From positions 620,001 through 684,000 of the forward strand of contig WIUZ02000011.1 in the NCBI GenBank assembly GCA_015956445.1: 64,000 nt of DNA. The letters run 5' to 3'. This stretch comes from Thelephora terrestris. Taxonomy: Eukaryota > Basidiomycota > Agaricomycetes > Thelephorales > Thelephoraceae. Positions within the stretch are counted from its first letter, which is position 1, and each line of letters begins with the position of its first letter. The translations under genes and the position numbers were made by a program. The notes beneath the pieces were generated by a model. It was not told the origin of the DNA, made no database searches, and saw nothing but the letters and a program-made list of their open reading frames with translations. Of the stretch, positions 43,360 to 52,647 are shown in pieces.

Positions 43360-45371
43360 GGACTGTGCAAAGAGTAAAGGGAAGAAGTGAGCGTGTCGTG
43401 GCAGAGGGGGGAGTAAAGGGGACGCACGATGGTCATGAAGGAGGAGACAGAGAAATGAAATTAAAACTCCGAATACAAAGCTTAACGCAATTCAATGTCC
43501 GCAGAGTCCGACGGTAAACCCGCTTTTTTCTGGGCACCTAATGCCCTAATTGCCAAGGCTGCGGGCAGATGATGCGCTCAGGGGGCTCGGGGCCACTCCT
43601 CCGTGCGTTAAAATTTACAACTTCCCCTTCGAAGTATCCACTCGACTCTGAGTTACTAAGTCGTCATTCCGGAGGTAATCAGGTCTTTGGGGTCTCTGTG
43701 AATTGATCTAGGCGTACGTCTTTCGGCAGTAAGTAACCGTTGAAACGTTGCAGTGTAATTAATGTTGCCCAAGTGATCTCCTCGTCGTGCGGTGGAGGCG
43801 AGCCAGTCTTGAGGCCACCTGTAAGCTGTCTGTTTCAGGTTATCTAACTCCTCTTCCTGACCGAGGATTAGCCCCGGGATTTTCGGTGTCGAGTCTCTTA
43901 GTATCGCGCGCGCAAAATCGGACAATTCGGACAGTAAACAGAGAGCATCTAACCCCAGCGAAAAGTCTGTCGATTGATGGCGACGCACAGCGGTTAGTGG
44001 CAATTAGATCGACTCGGGGCAACTGGAGGCAACTGGAACTGGGCTTCATGTCGTCGAGCTGTAGCGTTGAACAAGTTGAACAATTTTTTTTCAATAAAGC
44101 CAGGCTTCTAAAACTCTGCCCCACACGATTAAATTGAACCGTCTCATCCCCAAGTCCCCTTCTACCCCAACCGTCGCCATCGCCGCTGCAAGTACTCTGT
44201 CCCTATTTTACTCCCAACCCCCACTCCTTAGACGTCCATATCAACTATCCTAGGCTCCTCGTGAAGGTGTTTCGCAAGCCACAACCTCTACTCATATCTT
44301 GGTATGCCGGAATCCTGCATCAAACCCACAGGTGGAGAGAACAGACGGGGGAGGGCCCATGTTGTCGGTGTTTCTCCTTGGTTCACCGTCGCCTGCAGCA
44401 CAAGTAAGAGGACACCACACATGTTCGATAACGTCCGTTTCTGACTGACTCGGATCAGAACGTGGTTCACCACGAAAAGGTGAGGCAAGCATCAATCCAA
44501 GAACTTTCTATTTTTACGCTCATTTCTCAAGTTGATTCTGGTGAACAATCTCAGGCCCCCTAGGTTGTTGAACCCGTTCTGCACAAATTTCTAGAACCCG
44601 CTGAGAAGGGACTACACATATTGGGGACTCTGCACGAAGGATCACTGGAGGTGGCCTGTGGTTGGTCCCGGGAATCGAAGATCTTTTTCATATCCTTTCT
44701 GATCCTAGGCTCACGGTCACAATATGTGCTTTAGATCGCGAATGCGGATCATTTTTGAGTAGGCGTAAATCAGAGCTCACTCGAGCCGAGCTGGAAGGTG
44801 TCCCCTCTCTGGCCAACTTGGGAAGGGGAGTTATAGCTGTAGCATCAGGACATGTGGTAGATGTACCTGCAATCGTCATGAACCGTTGGGAATCGCCCTG
44901 AATCGTATATATATACCTTCTCACCAGAATCACCCAGGATCGTCCTGAGTTGCCATCAGTCGTTCGGAGAAGCTGTGAACGACAGAATCTTGATTTAGTT
45001 GCCGCCAGTTGTCCCCAGTAGAGGAAATGTCCAGTTTCACAACTCATGGCGATTGAGGGCAATTCGAACCCAATTCAATTGCCAAAATCGCCTGGAGTTG
45101 CCCCCGATTTCCGAAACTTTTCACTGGGATCTAACGTCTAACCCCGAAGGAATGAGTAACCTGTGTTGATGGAGAATGATTAATGATCGGATTAATCCGG
45201 TAAGGCCGGCTCGGTCAAGCGACTCCAACACCACACATTGGCATGAAGCGAAGGAGCCGCTGATAGTATCAACGCCCTCCCCTCTCCTACTCCCCGTATC
45301 TCTTAACCTCGCACCACGACAACCACGGCGACAAAAGCCCTCGCCGCTCTTTTCCTCCTTCCTGGTTCCCC
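43360..45371. other. Gene-poor stretch with dispersed GGCAACT motifs
   Basis: About 2 kb. Apart from the exon-like frame at 43656-44003, no gene is seen. At about 44010-44045 the plus strand reads GGGGCAACTGGAGGCAACTG. At about 44990-45015 the reverse complement reads GGGGACAACTGGCGGCAACT, and further GGCAATT/GGCAACT units lie up to about 45110. These inverted, related motifs could be remnants of transposon ends. A short TATATATATA run lies near 44910. Confidence 0.35.
43656..44003 (-). CDS. Hypothetical exon, unknown protein
   Basis: Not recognised. The frame LDALCLLSELSDFARAILR, then ILGQEEELDNLKQTAYRW and ATFQRLLTAERRTPRSIHRD, ends at a stop at 43656. It has no ATG at its head, so a start would lie in another exon. 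It may be a relic. The nearby plus-strand bases 44010-44045 carry two GGCAACTGG units. Confidence 0.25.
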   Translation of the reverse strand: MPLTAVRRHQSTDFSLGLDALCLLSELSDFARAILRDSTPKIPGLILGQEEELDNLKQTAYRWPQDWLASTARRGDHLGNINYTATFQRLLTAERRTPRSIHRDPKDLITSGMTT

Positions 45372-48159
45372 ATGACAAAGCCTACCCTTCTCCAACGGAT
45401 ATTTAATGCCCCATCGCAGTCGTACACATTCCCCATTCAGGAGAAGAACTACCATTCCACAAAAGCTACCCTCCTGAAAGTGGCGGCACAGGATGACCTC
45501 GTCGCAAGTCTTCCAGCCTCATTCACCTTCTCAGCCCCTAATCTTTCAAACGTTCTAGCCGAAACTGCCTCCAATCAAGACAATCTTTCCTGACGACCGA
45601 TCTGCTACCAACCCTTCCCCTCTCACCCTCGCTGGAGACACTGAAAGTGAGCCTACCTCCGAGGAAGAGTTTCACACCCCCGAGGCTACTGCCAATCCAA
45701 TCCTCTCTCCCACTGCGTCAACAGACCAATCCCTTCCTTCGTCTTCTGCCTCCTCAGCGGACTCTGTAGCCGACGACAGCGATTCGGAAACCATAGAGGC
45801 TTCTGTTTTCTCCTCCTTCAGCGCCTCTACACGCGTCACCACTCCCGACCCATCAGATTCCGGTCACTCAAAACCGCCTTCTTTGGTGCAAAGCATAGCT
45901 GCGGCGACGACCATCACAATTTCTTCCGCCTCCAGGACTTCCAGAACTTCCTCAGTGGCCACTAAACACCGTGTACCCTATGCTGACGAGGACTGGGCCA
46001 AAGAAGTCAGGTGGCTCGTGCCGCCACCAGCGTCTAGTTCGAGCTCAAACAAGAAGCCGAAACGTTCCACAGCGCCGAAGATTGTGAAGCGTAACGATCA
46101 CCGGCCATTGACGGAATCAAGGCAAGAACCCTTACGGAAAGTTCCAAAGATAAGGATGTCTGCTGTGCTTGAAGTGCCAGAGGGCGAAGACGATGACCAG
46201 TCCAGCCAACGTTCTCGTCCTTCGAACATCACATACCGAAAGACACGCCCATCGCTCGATATCGGCGGAGTGAATCCCTGGATTGCTCACCATCCAGCCT
46301 CAAAGTCCACTCCCTCTCTCACTTCAATTTCCGACCGCCATCAAACTGTGAGCGTCCCCTCCACCTCACACATCCACTCTGAGCCCGGCACGTCCTCTCG
46401 TGGAACCACTCCTTACTCTACCATGACTCTACCGAGGGCCAACGTTCTGCCCCCCGCCCATTCGATTTACTCTGCCTCAGCTTCTGCCAGAAATAGTCTG
46501 TTTTTGGGAGGTGGGACTGAGATTTTACAAAAATTCAAGGTCGAAGACGTGAACAAAGTCGATCTTTCTCGTGGCGGGCTAGCTGGAACAACGATGGCAA
46601 CTGTCGAGATTGTGAAGGGGACAGCCGAAGCTGGGAACCGTCCCGGGGGCCTATCTCGTTCTATTTCTCGGAGACTCTCCACTCGGTTGAGATCTCGGAG
46701 CAAGAGCGGTCCATCCCCCGGTCACCTCGCTCAGGAAATGCCCACCCCTCTGGGACTCTGTTCTCACCTATCTCCCCCCACTCATGTTCCACCCCATCAC
46801 GTTTTGGTTCAGGTTTGGGCCGTTGGATTGGACAGTCGGGACGCCGCGATCGTATTGAAGGACAAACATAATACACCTGGATTCATCCCTGGCAGAAGTT
46901 TTGTCGGCCGTGCGGTGGAAGTTGGTTGGGAGGTTAGAGAAGACATTGTGAAGAAGGGCGAGTGGGTCGTTGGGTTGATGGAGGTAAAAAAGGTAGTGTG
47001 TGTTGCCCAATCGCTTGAATTTAACACCTAACGCAGCTGTCCCCTTGGATAGTCTGGTGCTCTCGCAGAATTCATTACGATCGACAGGCATAGAATTCAT
47101 CGTGTTCCCGGCCCGGCTCCTCTTCCTACGTTAGGAACCCTTCTCTCGAACTCCCGAGCCTCTTCGAGGGCCCCTTCTCCTTCGCCGTCCATACGGTCCA
47201 CCAGGTCGACTGCCTCCATGATCGGAAAGAAGGGATTAAACAGCGTCTTGACGGTAGAGGAGCTCGCTTTGCTGCCCATCTGTGGAGTGTTTGCGTATAG
47301 GGCCGTAAAGACATTTGACCTCTCCGCTTTGAACCCCGCTGCCCCTGCCCCAAGGAAGTCTCGTCCTCGCCGCATACTTGTACTGGACGGCCACAGTGGT
47401 GTCGGGGCCTTGTCTTCGCAGATGCTCATACGAAGAGGCTGGAAAGTCGTTGCACACGTTTCCCCAGAGGCGATTCCTTCGAACGGGTATCCCACTCTAC
47501 TTTCCAGTCCAGCGTTCAAGAACATGGAGAAGAGGTTGAGAAGATGGGGTGTCGAGGATGTTTGCCTCGGTGAGGCGACTGCGGTTATCGCCATGTTGGG
47601 TGAGCGGTGCAAGACACGACCGGGGGGATACATTATCGACGGCGTCCTGGATACCATTGGGGGATTGGATGTTTGGAACGCAGCTTTGCAACACATATTG
47701 TCCAATCCACTCAGGTCTTCCAACCCCGAGTCAGACTCGATGGCCGATGATTTCATGCCTCCGCAGTTTACCACCTTGGTAGGGGACGACAAGGAACGGA
47801 CCATCCCCAGCGCGCACGATCACTTCAAAGCCGGGTTCAGGTCTATGAAGAGGGCGATGAACGCTGCGTGCGGTTATGCGTGGATCTCTGCCGCCGCAGA
47901 TATAGATGGGGAAGGGTTGGATGTCAGGGACGCTCTCGCCGGGATTATCAAGTGGGTCGAAGAGACCAGGGGCCGAGTCAAGCCTTACGTCGAGAGCCGA
48001 GAGAGTCCCATGTCGACCCCGGCGGAGGGCAGTGCCGAGACAGGCTGGGTGAACTCGATGGGTAGAGTTGTCGTGTTTGAGAATGCACCCCACGTGTTCG
48101 CGGAGGGTGCGATGAGTTTGAAATGTGGCAGGAATGTGGTCGTCAAAGTTGTCTCTTGA
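45372..48159 (+). CDS. Disordered N-terminus plus medium-chain dehydrogenase/reductase-like domain
   Basis: Long protein; function unknown. The start at 45372 opens MTKPTLLQRIFNAPSQSYTF. The frame is broken at 45591: removing one T joins ASNQDNLS to DDRSATNPSPLTLAGDTESE. A Ser/Thr/Pro-rich disordered segment of several hundred residues follows (ISSASRTSRTSSVATKHRV, PYADEDWAKEVRWLVPPP). Then comes a GroES-like fold: HVLVQVWAVGLDSRDAAIVL, TPGFIPGRSFVGRAVEVGWE and KKGEWVVGLMEVKK. After one intron (about 46993-47051) comes ALAEFITIDRHRIHRVPGPA. The Rossmann half has LTVEELALLPICGVFAYRAV, RRILVLDGHSGVGALSSQML and GGYIIDGVLDTIGGLDVWNA. The stop is at 48157-48159. It resembles Ast1/quinone-oxidoreductase-like proteins, with no zinc ligands evident. 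Confidence 0.75.
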
Positions 48160-48825
48160 CTCACTGGTGCGCACATGGGTTTAGTGTCTCTCGATTTGCG
48201 GCCTGGCGTACATTCTCGGCTGGTTTTCGTTGACTTCGCGATTGTCTATTTCCTTGTCGTTCCTTTTCTCTCGGCCTTCCCATCACGAGCCATGTCACAT
48301 TTTCTCCCGTTCCGTTTTCACGCAAGGACATTTCTCGATACACGATCTCTACCTCGCTTCTTTCATTTATTTCGCTTGCTCGCTGTTTCTTGCCTTCGCG
48401 GTTACGTTCAGATGCAAATATTGTCACATTATTTCACTCTGCAGCTTTGGTTTTTTTTTTTTGGTGCAATAGCAGGGACGGTACTTTTTGGACACTGAGA
48501 ACGTTTGTATCCTGTTGCTTGTTTTCTTCCTGATCCACCCTTTCTTTCCGCCTTCATTCTTACGTTTATTAGATATAGGATAGTCCCTAACACATAATTA
48601 TTTTTGGGCACGATAGGAATTTTGTACATGAGGTAATTATATTTCGGACGAAGGGACGAGTTCTCTTTTATGGAGGGTAATTTCAGCTGTGGTTGAGGCG
48701 CGACCTCGGATCGCAAGCCCAGCCGTCAAAAAGGGTCAACTGGCACCCAAGTGGGATTGGACGATGCTTATCTCGACGAGTGAATCAATCTTGAACGTGT
48801 CTAGGGGATGGATAACATTGAGAGC
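48160..48825. other. 3' region, no gene recognised
   Basis: About 670 bases after the reductase-like gene. The first part is T/C-rich and probably the 3' UTR. No RNA or repeat seen before the duplication boundary. Confidence 0.4.
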
Positions 48826-48840
48826 CTGAGGAAAAGAGAG

Positions 48841-48847
48841 AAAAAAA
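48841..48847 (-). terminator. Pol III T-run after second 5S rRNA
   Basis: Seven A on the plus strand, which is a T7 terminator for the minus-strand 5S gene. Confidence 0.8.
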
Positions 48848-48963
48848 CCACAGCACCCAGGATTCCCGCGTGGTCCCCCACCGTGGTACTAACTGGGCGG
48901 CACCCTGGTTAACTTCGCAGATCGGACGGGATGCGGTGCTTTCAAGGTCCTATGGCCGTGGAT
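48846..48963 (-). rRNA. 5S ribosomal RNA, second copy (inverted)
   Basis: 118 bases on the minus strand, read by eye as identical to the copy at 40312-40429, including helix I ends, the internal control region and the T-run. Its upstream flank (48964-49004) is also conserved. Perfect identity beside a decayed SEC15 tail points to selection or gene conversion acting on the 5S part only. Confidence 0.96.
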
Positions 48964-49004
48964 ATCTCTAAGTCTCTTCGACTCCTTATCTACCCTACTT
49001 TTTA
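48964..49004 (-). promoter_or_regulatory. Conserved 5' flank of second 5S rRNA gene
   Basis: Same element as 40271-40311 with about two substitutions. Its conservation, against divergence farther upstream, suggests a role in Pol III transcription. Confidence 0.55.
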
Positions 49005-49122
49005 GATCACATCGTAGGGCTTTAATTCACACCTTCCCTCGGAGTCGGGTCGGCCACATCAAACAAACTTCACAATCGCACGGTCAACTATCATACACCG
49101 TGAGACACAAACAACGCGATTT

Positions 49123-49389
49123 TTACACGTTATCCCATACTATCGAGCATCGTCCTCCTTTCCTCCGCGAGGTTGCCTTGGATGTCGATCTGATCGAGTC
49201 GGACCGTATACGTACCTTGCCGACTTCTCCAGAAGTGCCTGCGGTTTTCGTGGCTTCAACCAGCGCGACTGTGGTTTGTCGCTGGACTTGGTACTGAGCG
49301 CCTCGGTCGTTCGCAGCTATACTCGCGATCTGTGTACGGATGCATTCTGTTGGCTCGTTCAAATCAGCGATCGCAGTTCTAAATTTCAA
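49123..49389 (-). pseudogene. Decayed copy of the SEC15 3' end
   Basis: Minus-strand frame with NDRGAQYQVQRQTTVALV, which matches NDRVAQYLDQRQTTSALV in the last exon of SEC15 at about 39974. After that the two proteins part because of small indels, but the DNA still aligns: CTTCTGGAGAAGT is in both, followed by matches to the SEC15 stop region and beyond. The clear match ends near 49314; bases above that are weaker. No start or splice structure is preserved, so it is not a gene of its own. Confidence 0.75.
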
Positions 49390-50181
49390 GGGCAGCGTCC
49401 TGGTAGGAGTTGGCTCTCCGTGGCGTTTGAAAAGTCTTTCGAACCGTCGAACGCCCCTTGGCTGGCTGTCCCCCAGCTCAGACTAGCTTTATCCCGGTGT
49501 ATCTCTAAAACGTCGTAGACGGTGAAATTTGCCCATCGCGCATTCACAGTTTAACATTTTGGGGACCGGGCGGGGTTTCGTTGTCAGCCTCTCCCCCTAG
49601 CACGCCTTCAGCATAAATTCCGCTAATCCATACGACACAAGGCCCCCCTCACCACTGTTGGTCTTCGTTGCGAACGTGCTCATGAGATATGCTCCCTTCA
49701 CGGTCATCGAATTGGTGCTGGACGTACCGGTGCTGTGCTGGTGAGAGGATTTCGCCCATGGTGTGTCAGGTAGAGTGAACGGGGTCTCGTGTCAATAGAA
49801 ATATTAGGGTGCATTTGCAACTAAGTACACGAATCACAAGCTAATTTCAAGGAAACGGGACCGAAAATTTGCCAATAGATCCCGGCTATTGGTTCCCTGA
49901 TAGAAGCCGAAACCTTTCCATTTTGCCCCTGACTCTGGAAAGAGTCCTGATATAATCTGGGCGAGGCGGTTATGGGGTTCTCAGGCTTTCCGTTAATGCC
50001 GGGGTCATCGCTGGTCCGCTCGAATACCAGGATTGTCTCTTCTGAACATCTAAGCGAACTAGATAGACGCTCGATCACCGAAGTCATCGAAGATGTAGAT
50101 AAGCTCACCGACGATACTTAATCCGGGGGTCCTAAAGCCAGCCCTGTAGCGAAATAACCTGGGGTTCACGGACAAAAAAGC
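49390..50181. other. Spacer before tRNA-Leu
   Basis: About 790 bases. A minus-strand frame at 49821-50108 is open but has no recognised motif, and I do not call it. Nothing else seen. Confidence 0.35.
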
Positions 50182-50309
50182 TGACAAGAGTGGGATTCGA
50201 ACCCACGCCAGGATTACCCTGATGAGAAACCCGAAACATCAGGCAAACGTTGGGCTTTTACGCCCTTTCCGCTTGAGTCACACGCCTTGGACCGCTCGGC
50301 CATCTTGCC
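50182..50309 (-). tRNA. tRNA-Leu (CAA) with intron
   Basis: Minus-strand cloverleaf of 128 bases. The acceptor stem GGCAAGA pairs with TCTTGTC (one G-T) and has an A discriminator, as expected for leucine. TGGCCGAGCGGTCCAAGGCG is the D arm. CTCAAG gives anticodon CAA. The long class II variable arm is CAGG-GTAAT-CCTG. The T arm is GTGGG TTCGAAT CCCAC. About 44 extra bases after the anticodon form an intron in the usual position (37/38), as is known for fungal tRNA-Leu(CAA). The anticodon stem has one T-T mismatch in my pairing. CCA is not encoded. Confidence 0.85.
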
Positions 50310-51611
50310 TTGCAAGTTCTGGCATAAATTTCAACTATTGTCCCTCATGACCACCCACTATTGTGTCCCTGCTTTCGGGAACACCATCGATCAGAGAATC
50401 CGTCGGCATCACCCGTCGCGTCATCCATTTTCTCTTCAATGTAACGACATTCAGCCGAAGCAATGGCATGCTGCGACTATCTCCATAGGCGAACGAGAGC
50501 CTGCGCTGAATGAAAATCGACACGCTCTGGAGAGGACCTGGGTCGTGCTCCGCGTTTGAAAGTGTAGGTGATCTTCCCGGTGGCTCGTTGATGGGCTACC
50601 GGTTCGTCTCAATGGTCAGTCGCCAGGCACCAGCGAGTCGGTTGAGGAAAGTTCCTCTGCCTGTTATAGAAGAAGGAAGAAAATACGCGACACAATGATA
50701 GTTCCCCCAAATAGCTATGGGACAACAATCATCCATGCACCTGTGCACGACACTTGTGCGGGTCTAGCCAATCCTCTCGCCAGAAAAACCCTGCGAATCA
50801 GGATGAAGTGCGCTTTTTTTGTGACTAACTGAGCATGGTTTCCTCTAGATCTCAAGCTCTTACATCCTTTGTGCCTTTCTTTCTTTTGGCCGAAGCACAA
50901 GCGGTCAAGCCCGCACCCCATATATGGTTGGGACCCCTCCGGTGTTGGGTATTGTTCCTTTTTACGGTCGAAAACCCACGGAAAAATTCAGTGACTTTTT
51001 TCTCAATTTCAAAGGTTATTAATGCCGACCGCGAAAGATCAGCTCAGGCCTTTATCGTTTGATGAATGTCACCTTTCCATCGCCACGGTTAGCTCTCCTC
51101 GATTGCTGTCAGCTCGAGAATGCGCAGTGCATGGTACAAGAACGCTTTCGATGCACGATCATCACCTCCCTGAATTTCAAAGCATGAAGCACACCTGGCC
51201 TTTGTGCGATACTGTCTTGCATCGAAGAACCTACACCCCTTCCAAATGTTTATTTCTAATGCTCCGGAAAGCGACAACGAAGCGCGAAGCATTTGGCGCA
51301 GAGTTTTGGCCTCTCAGTTTCCCGCCCCCGCACTTTTCCCTCATTCCCGCTGATTTATCCCTCCAAAAAGGACGTGGCTAGCCAACGAAGACGGCATCAA
51401 ACTTGAAACGGCGCCTGGAAACGTATTGGCGGGTCAGGGTGCTACCTTTGGTCAGTCCGAAGAACGCGGACTGCTTACACTCACGGCCTCTCACGCCGTG
51501 GCAGATGGACACAATGCAAGCGCGTGACGTACCGAATATGCTTTTTGAATTGATCTCTTTAAAGGAGCCAAGGATTTCAACAAGGAAATTAAATCCATAA
51601 TTCGCCCATCC
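50310..51611. other. Gene-free spacer
   Basis: About 1.3 kb between the tRNA and the NmrA-like promoter. Open frames look like chance. Nothing recognised. Confidence 0.35.
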
Positions 51612-51618
51612 TATATAA
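51612..51618 (+). promoter_or_regulatory. TATA box of NmrA-like gene
   Basis: TATATAA lies 72 bases before the start codon at 51690 and is followed by a C/T-rich stretch, the usual layout of a strong fungal promoter. Confidence 0.5.
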
Positions 51619-51689
51619 CTGGCATCTCCGATCGGCATTTACCCAACACCCCACCCCCCCACTTCCTCCAGCACCGTACCCCTTCTACC

Positions 51690-52647
51690 ATGTCAGAGAT
51701 CCAGTCGATAGCTATTCTGGGAGCGACCGGTCGTCTTGGGACCCAATTGCTTGCCGCCCTTGCCAAACACCCACGACACAAAGCCCTCGATATTCGAGTC
51801 CTGACGAGACCGTCACCGTGGCCGACAGAGGTCGACCCCTGCCTTCGGGTAACTGTGTACCCGATCCAATATGGGACTTCCGACACGCATGAGGCACTCT
51901 TGAGAGCTCTTCGTGGTGTCGATGTGGTCATTAGCACCGTAGGCGACGATTCGGGGCTCAGCAGTAACGACGTCAGGTCGATCGCAGAACTACCGGGTTT
52001 CAGAGCCCAAGACGTGGTTGCTAAAGCCGCTAAGGCGGCCGGCGTAAAGTTGTTTGTCCCCTCGTAAGTTCCTCCGTTCAGGCACCACCCTTATTTTAGC
52101 TTTATTGGCGATCAACGACAGAGAATTCGGATACCCGACACATACGCTACCAGATAACACCAAGAGCTTCATGGGCGGTAAAAAACGTCACCTGGACCTC
52201 CTCAAAAGCATTGGGCTGCCGTGGTAAGTTCTTCTTTGACGTTCCAGACGGCGCAATCTGATTCGGAATACTAGGCTTGTATTGTATTCGGTTCGTAGTT
52301 GCTCCCACAGCCATCATAGGGGTAATTTACTGATAACGCGACATGAATCGTATAGGGCACGTTCCCTTCATTTGAACCGTAAGCTCCGAGAGATATCTGT
52401 TGCGGCGTTTGTCTTACAAAACTGCGCTCTTAGAGTTCCTACGATGCTATCTTCAACGAACGATAACCCGTCGAAGGGGTCGCCACCATACATTACGACT
52501 CGATATCACACATCAGCCTACCTTCTTCACATTCTCCTGGATCAGGATGCATCAGAACTCCCTTGGAGTTTCTATCGTATCCTCGGTACAAGAAGGGAGA
52601 AGCTGGTACACGCCGCTGGTGGGGATAAGTGGGTGCTCAAAGCGTAA
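51690..52647 (+). CDS. NmrA-like / isoflavone-reductase-like NAD(P)-binding protein
   Basis: Atypical short-chain dehydrogenase-like protein with a Rossmann fold. The start at 51690 gives IQSIAILGATGRLGTQLLAA with the NAD(P) loop GATGRLG, then LDIRVLTRPSPWP, ALRGVDVVISTVGDD and VVAKAAKAAGVKLFVPS. Introns at 52064-52121 and 52224-52274 join EFGYPTHTLPDNTK and LDLLKSIGLPW. The last exon runs to 52647 and has ITTRYHTSAYLLHILLDQ, the family C-terminal block. The spliced length is 282 residues with no stop. The stretch after GLPW (residues about 160-215) does not look like the family, so a hidden intron or frameshift there is possible. It could be a sensor rather than an enzyme. Confidence 0.75.

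Larger units (their letters stand above)
48826..49314 (-). repeat. Right arm of the inverted segmental duplication
   Basis: Inverted copy of 39970-40446, about 8.4 kb away. It holds an identical 5S gene, the conserved upstream flank, the TCGCGTTGTTTGTGTCTCA region that follows SEC15 in the other copy, and a decayed SEC15 3' end. The boundary on the left is at the CTCTTTTCC motif; beyond it similarity stops. Confidence 0.8.

Noticed and set aside
49821-50108. 95-codon minus-strand frame before the tRNA
   Set aside because: No recognised motif, no neighbouring exon and no conserved context; not enough to call.
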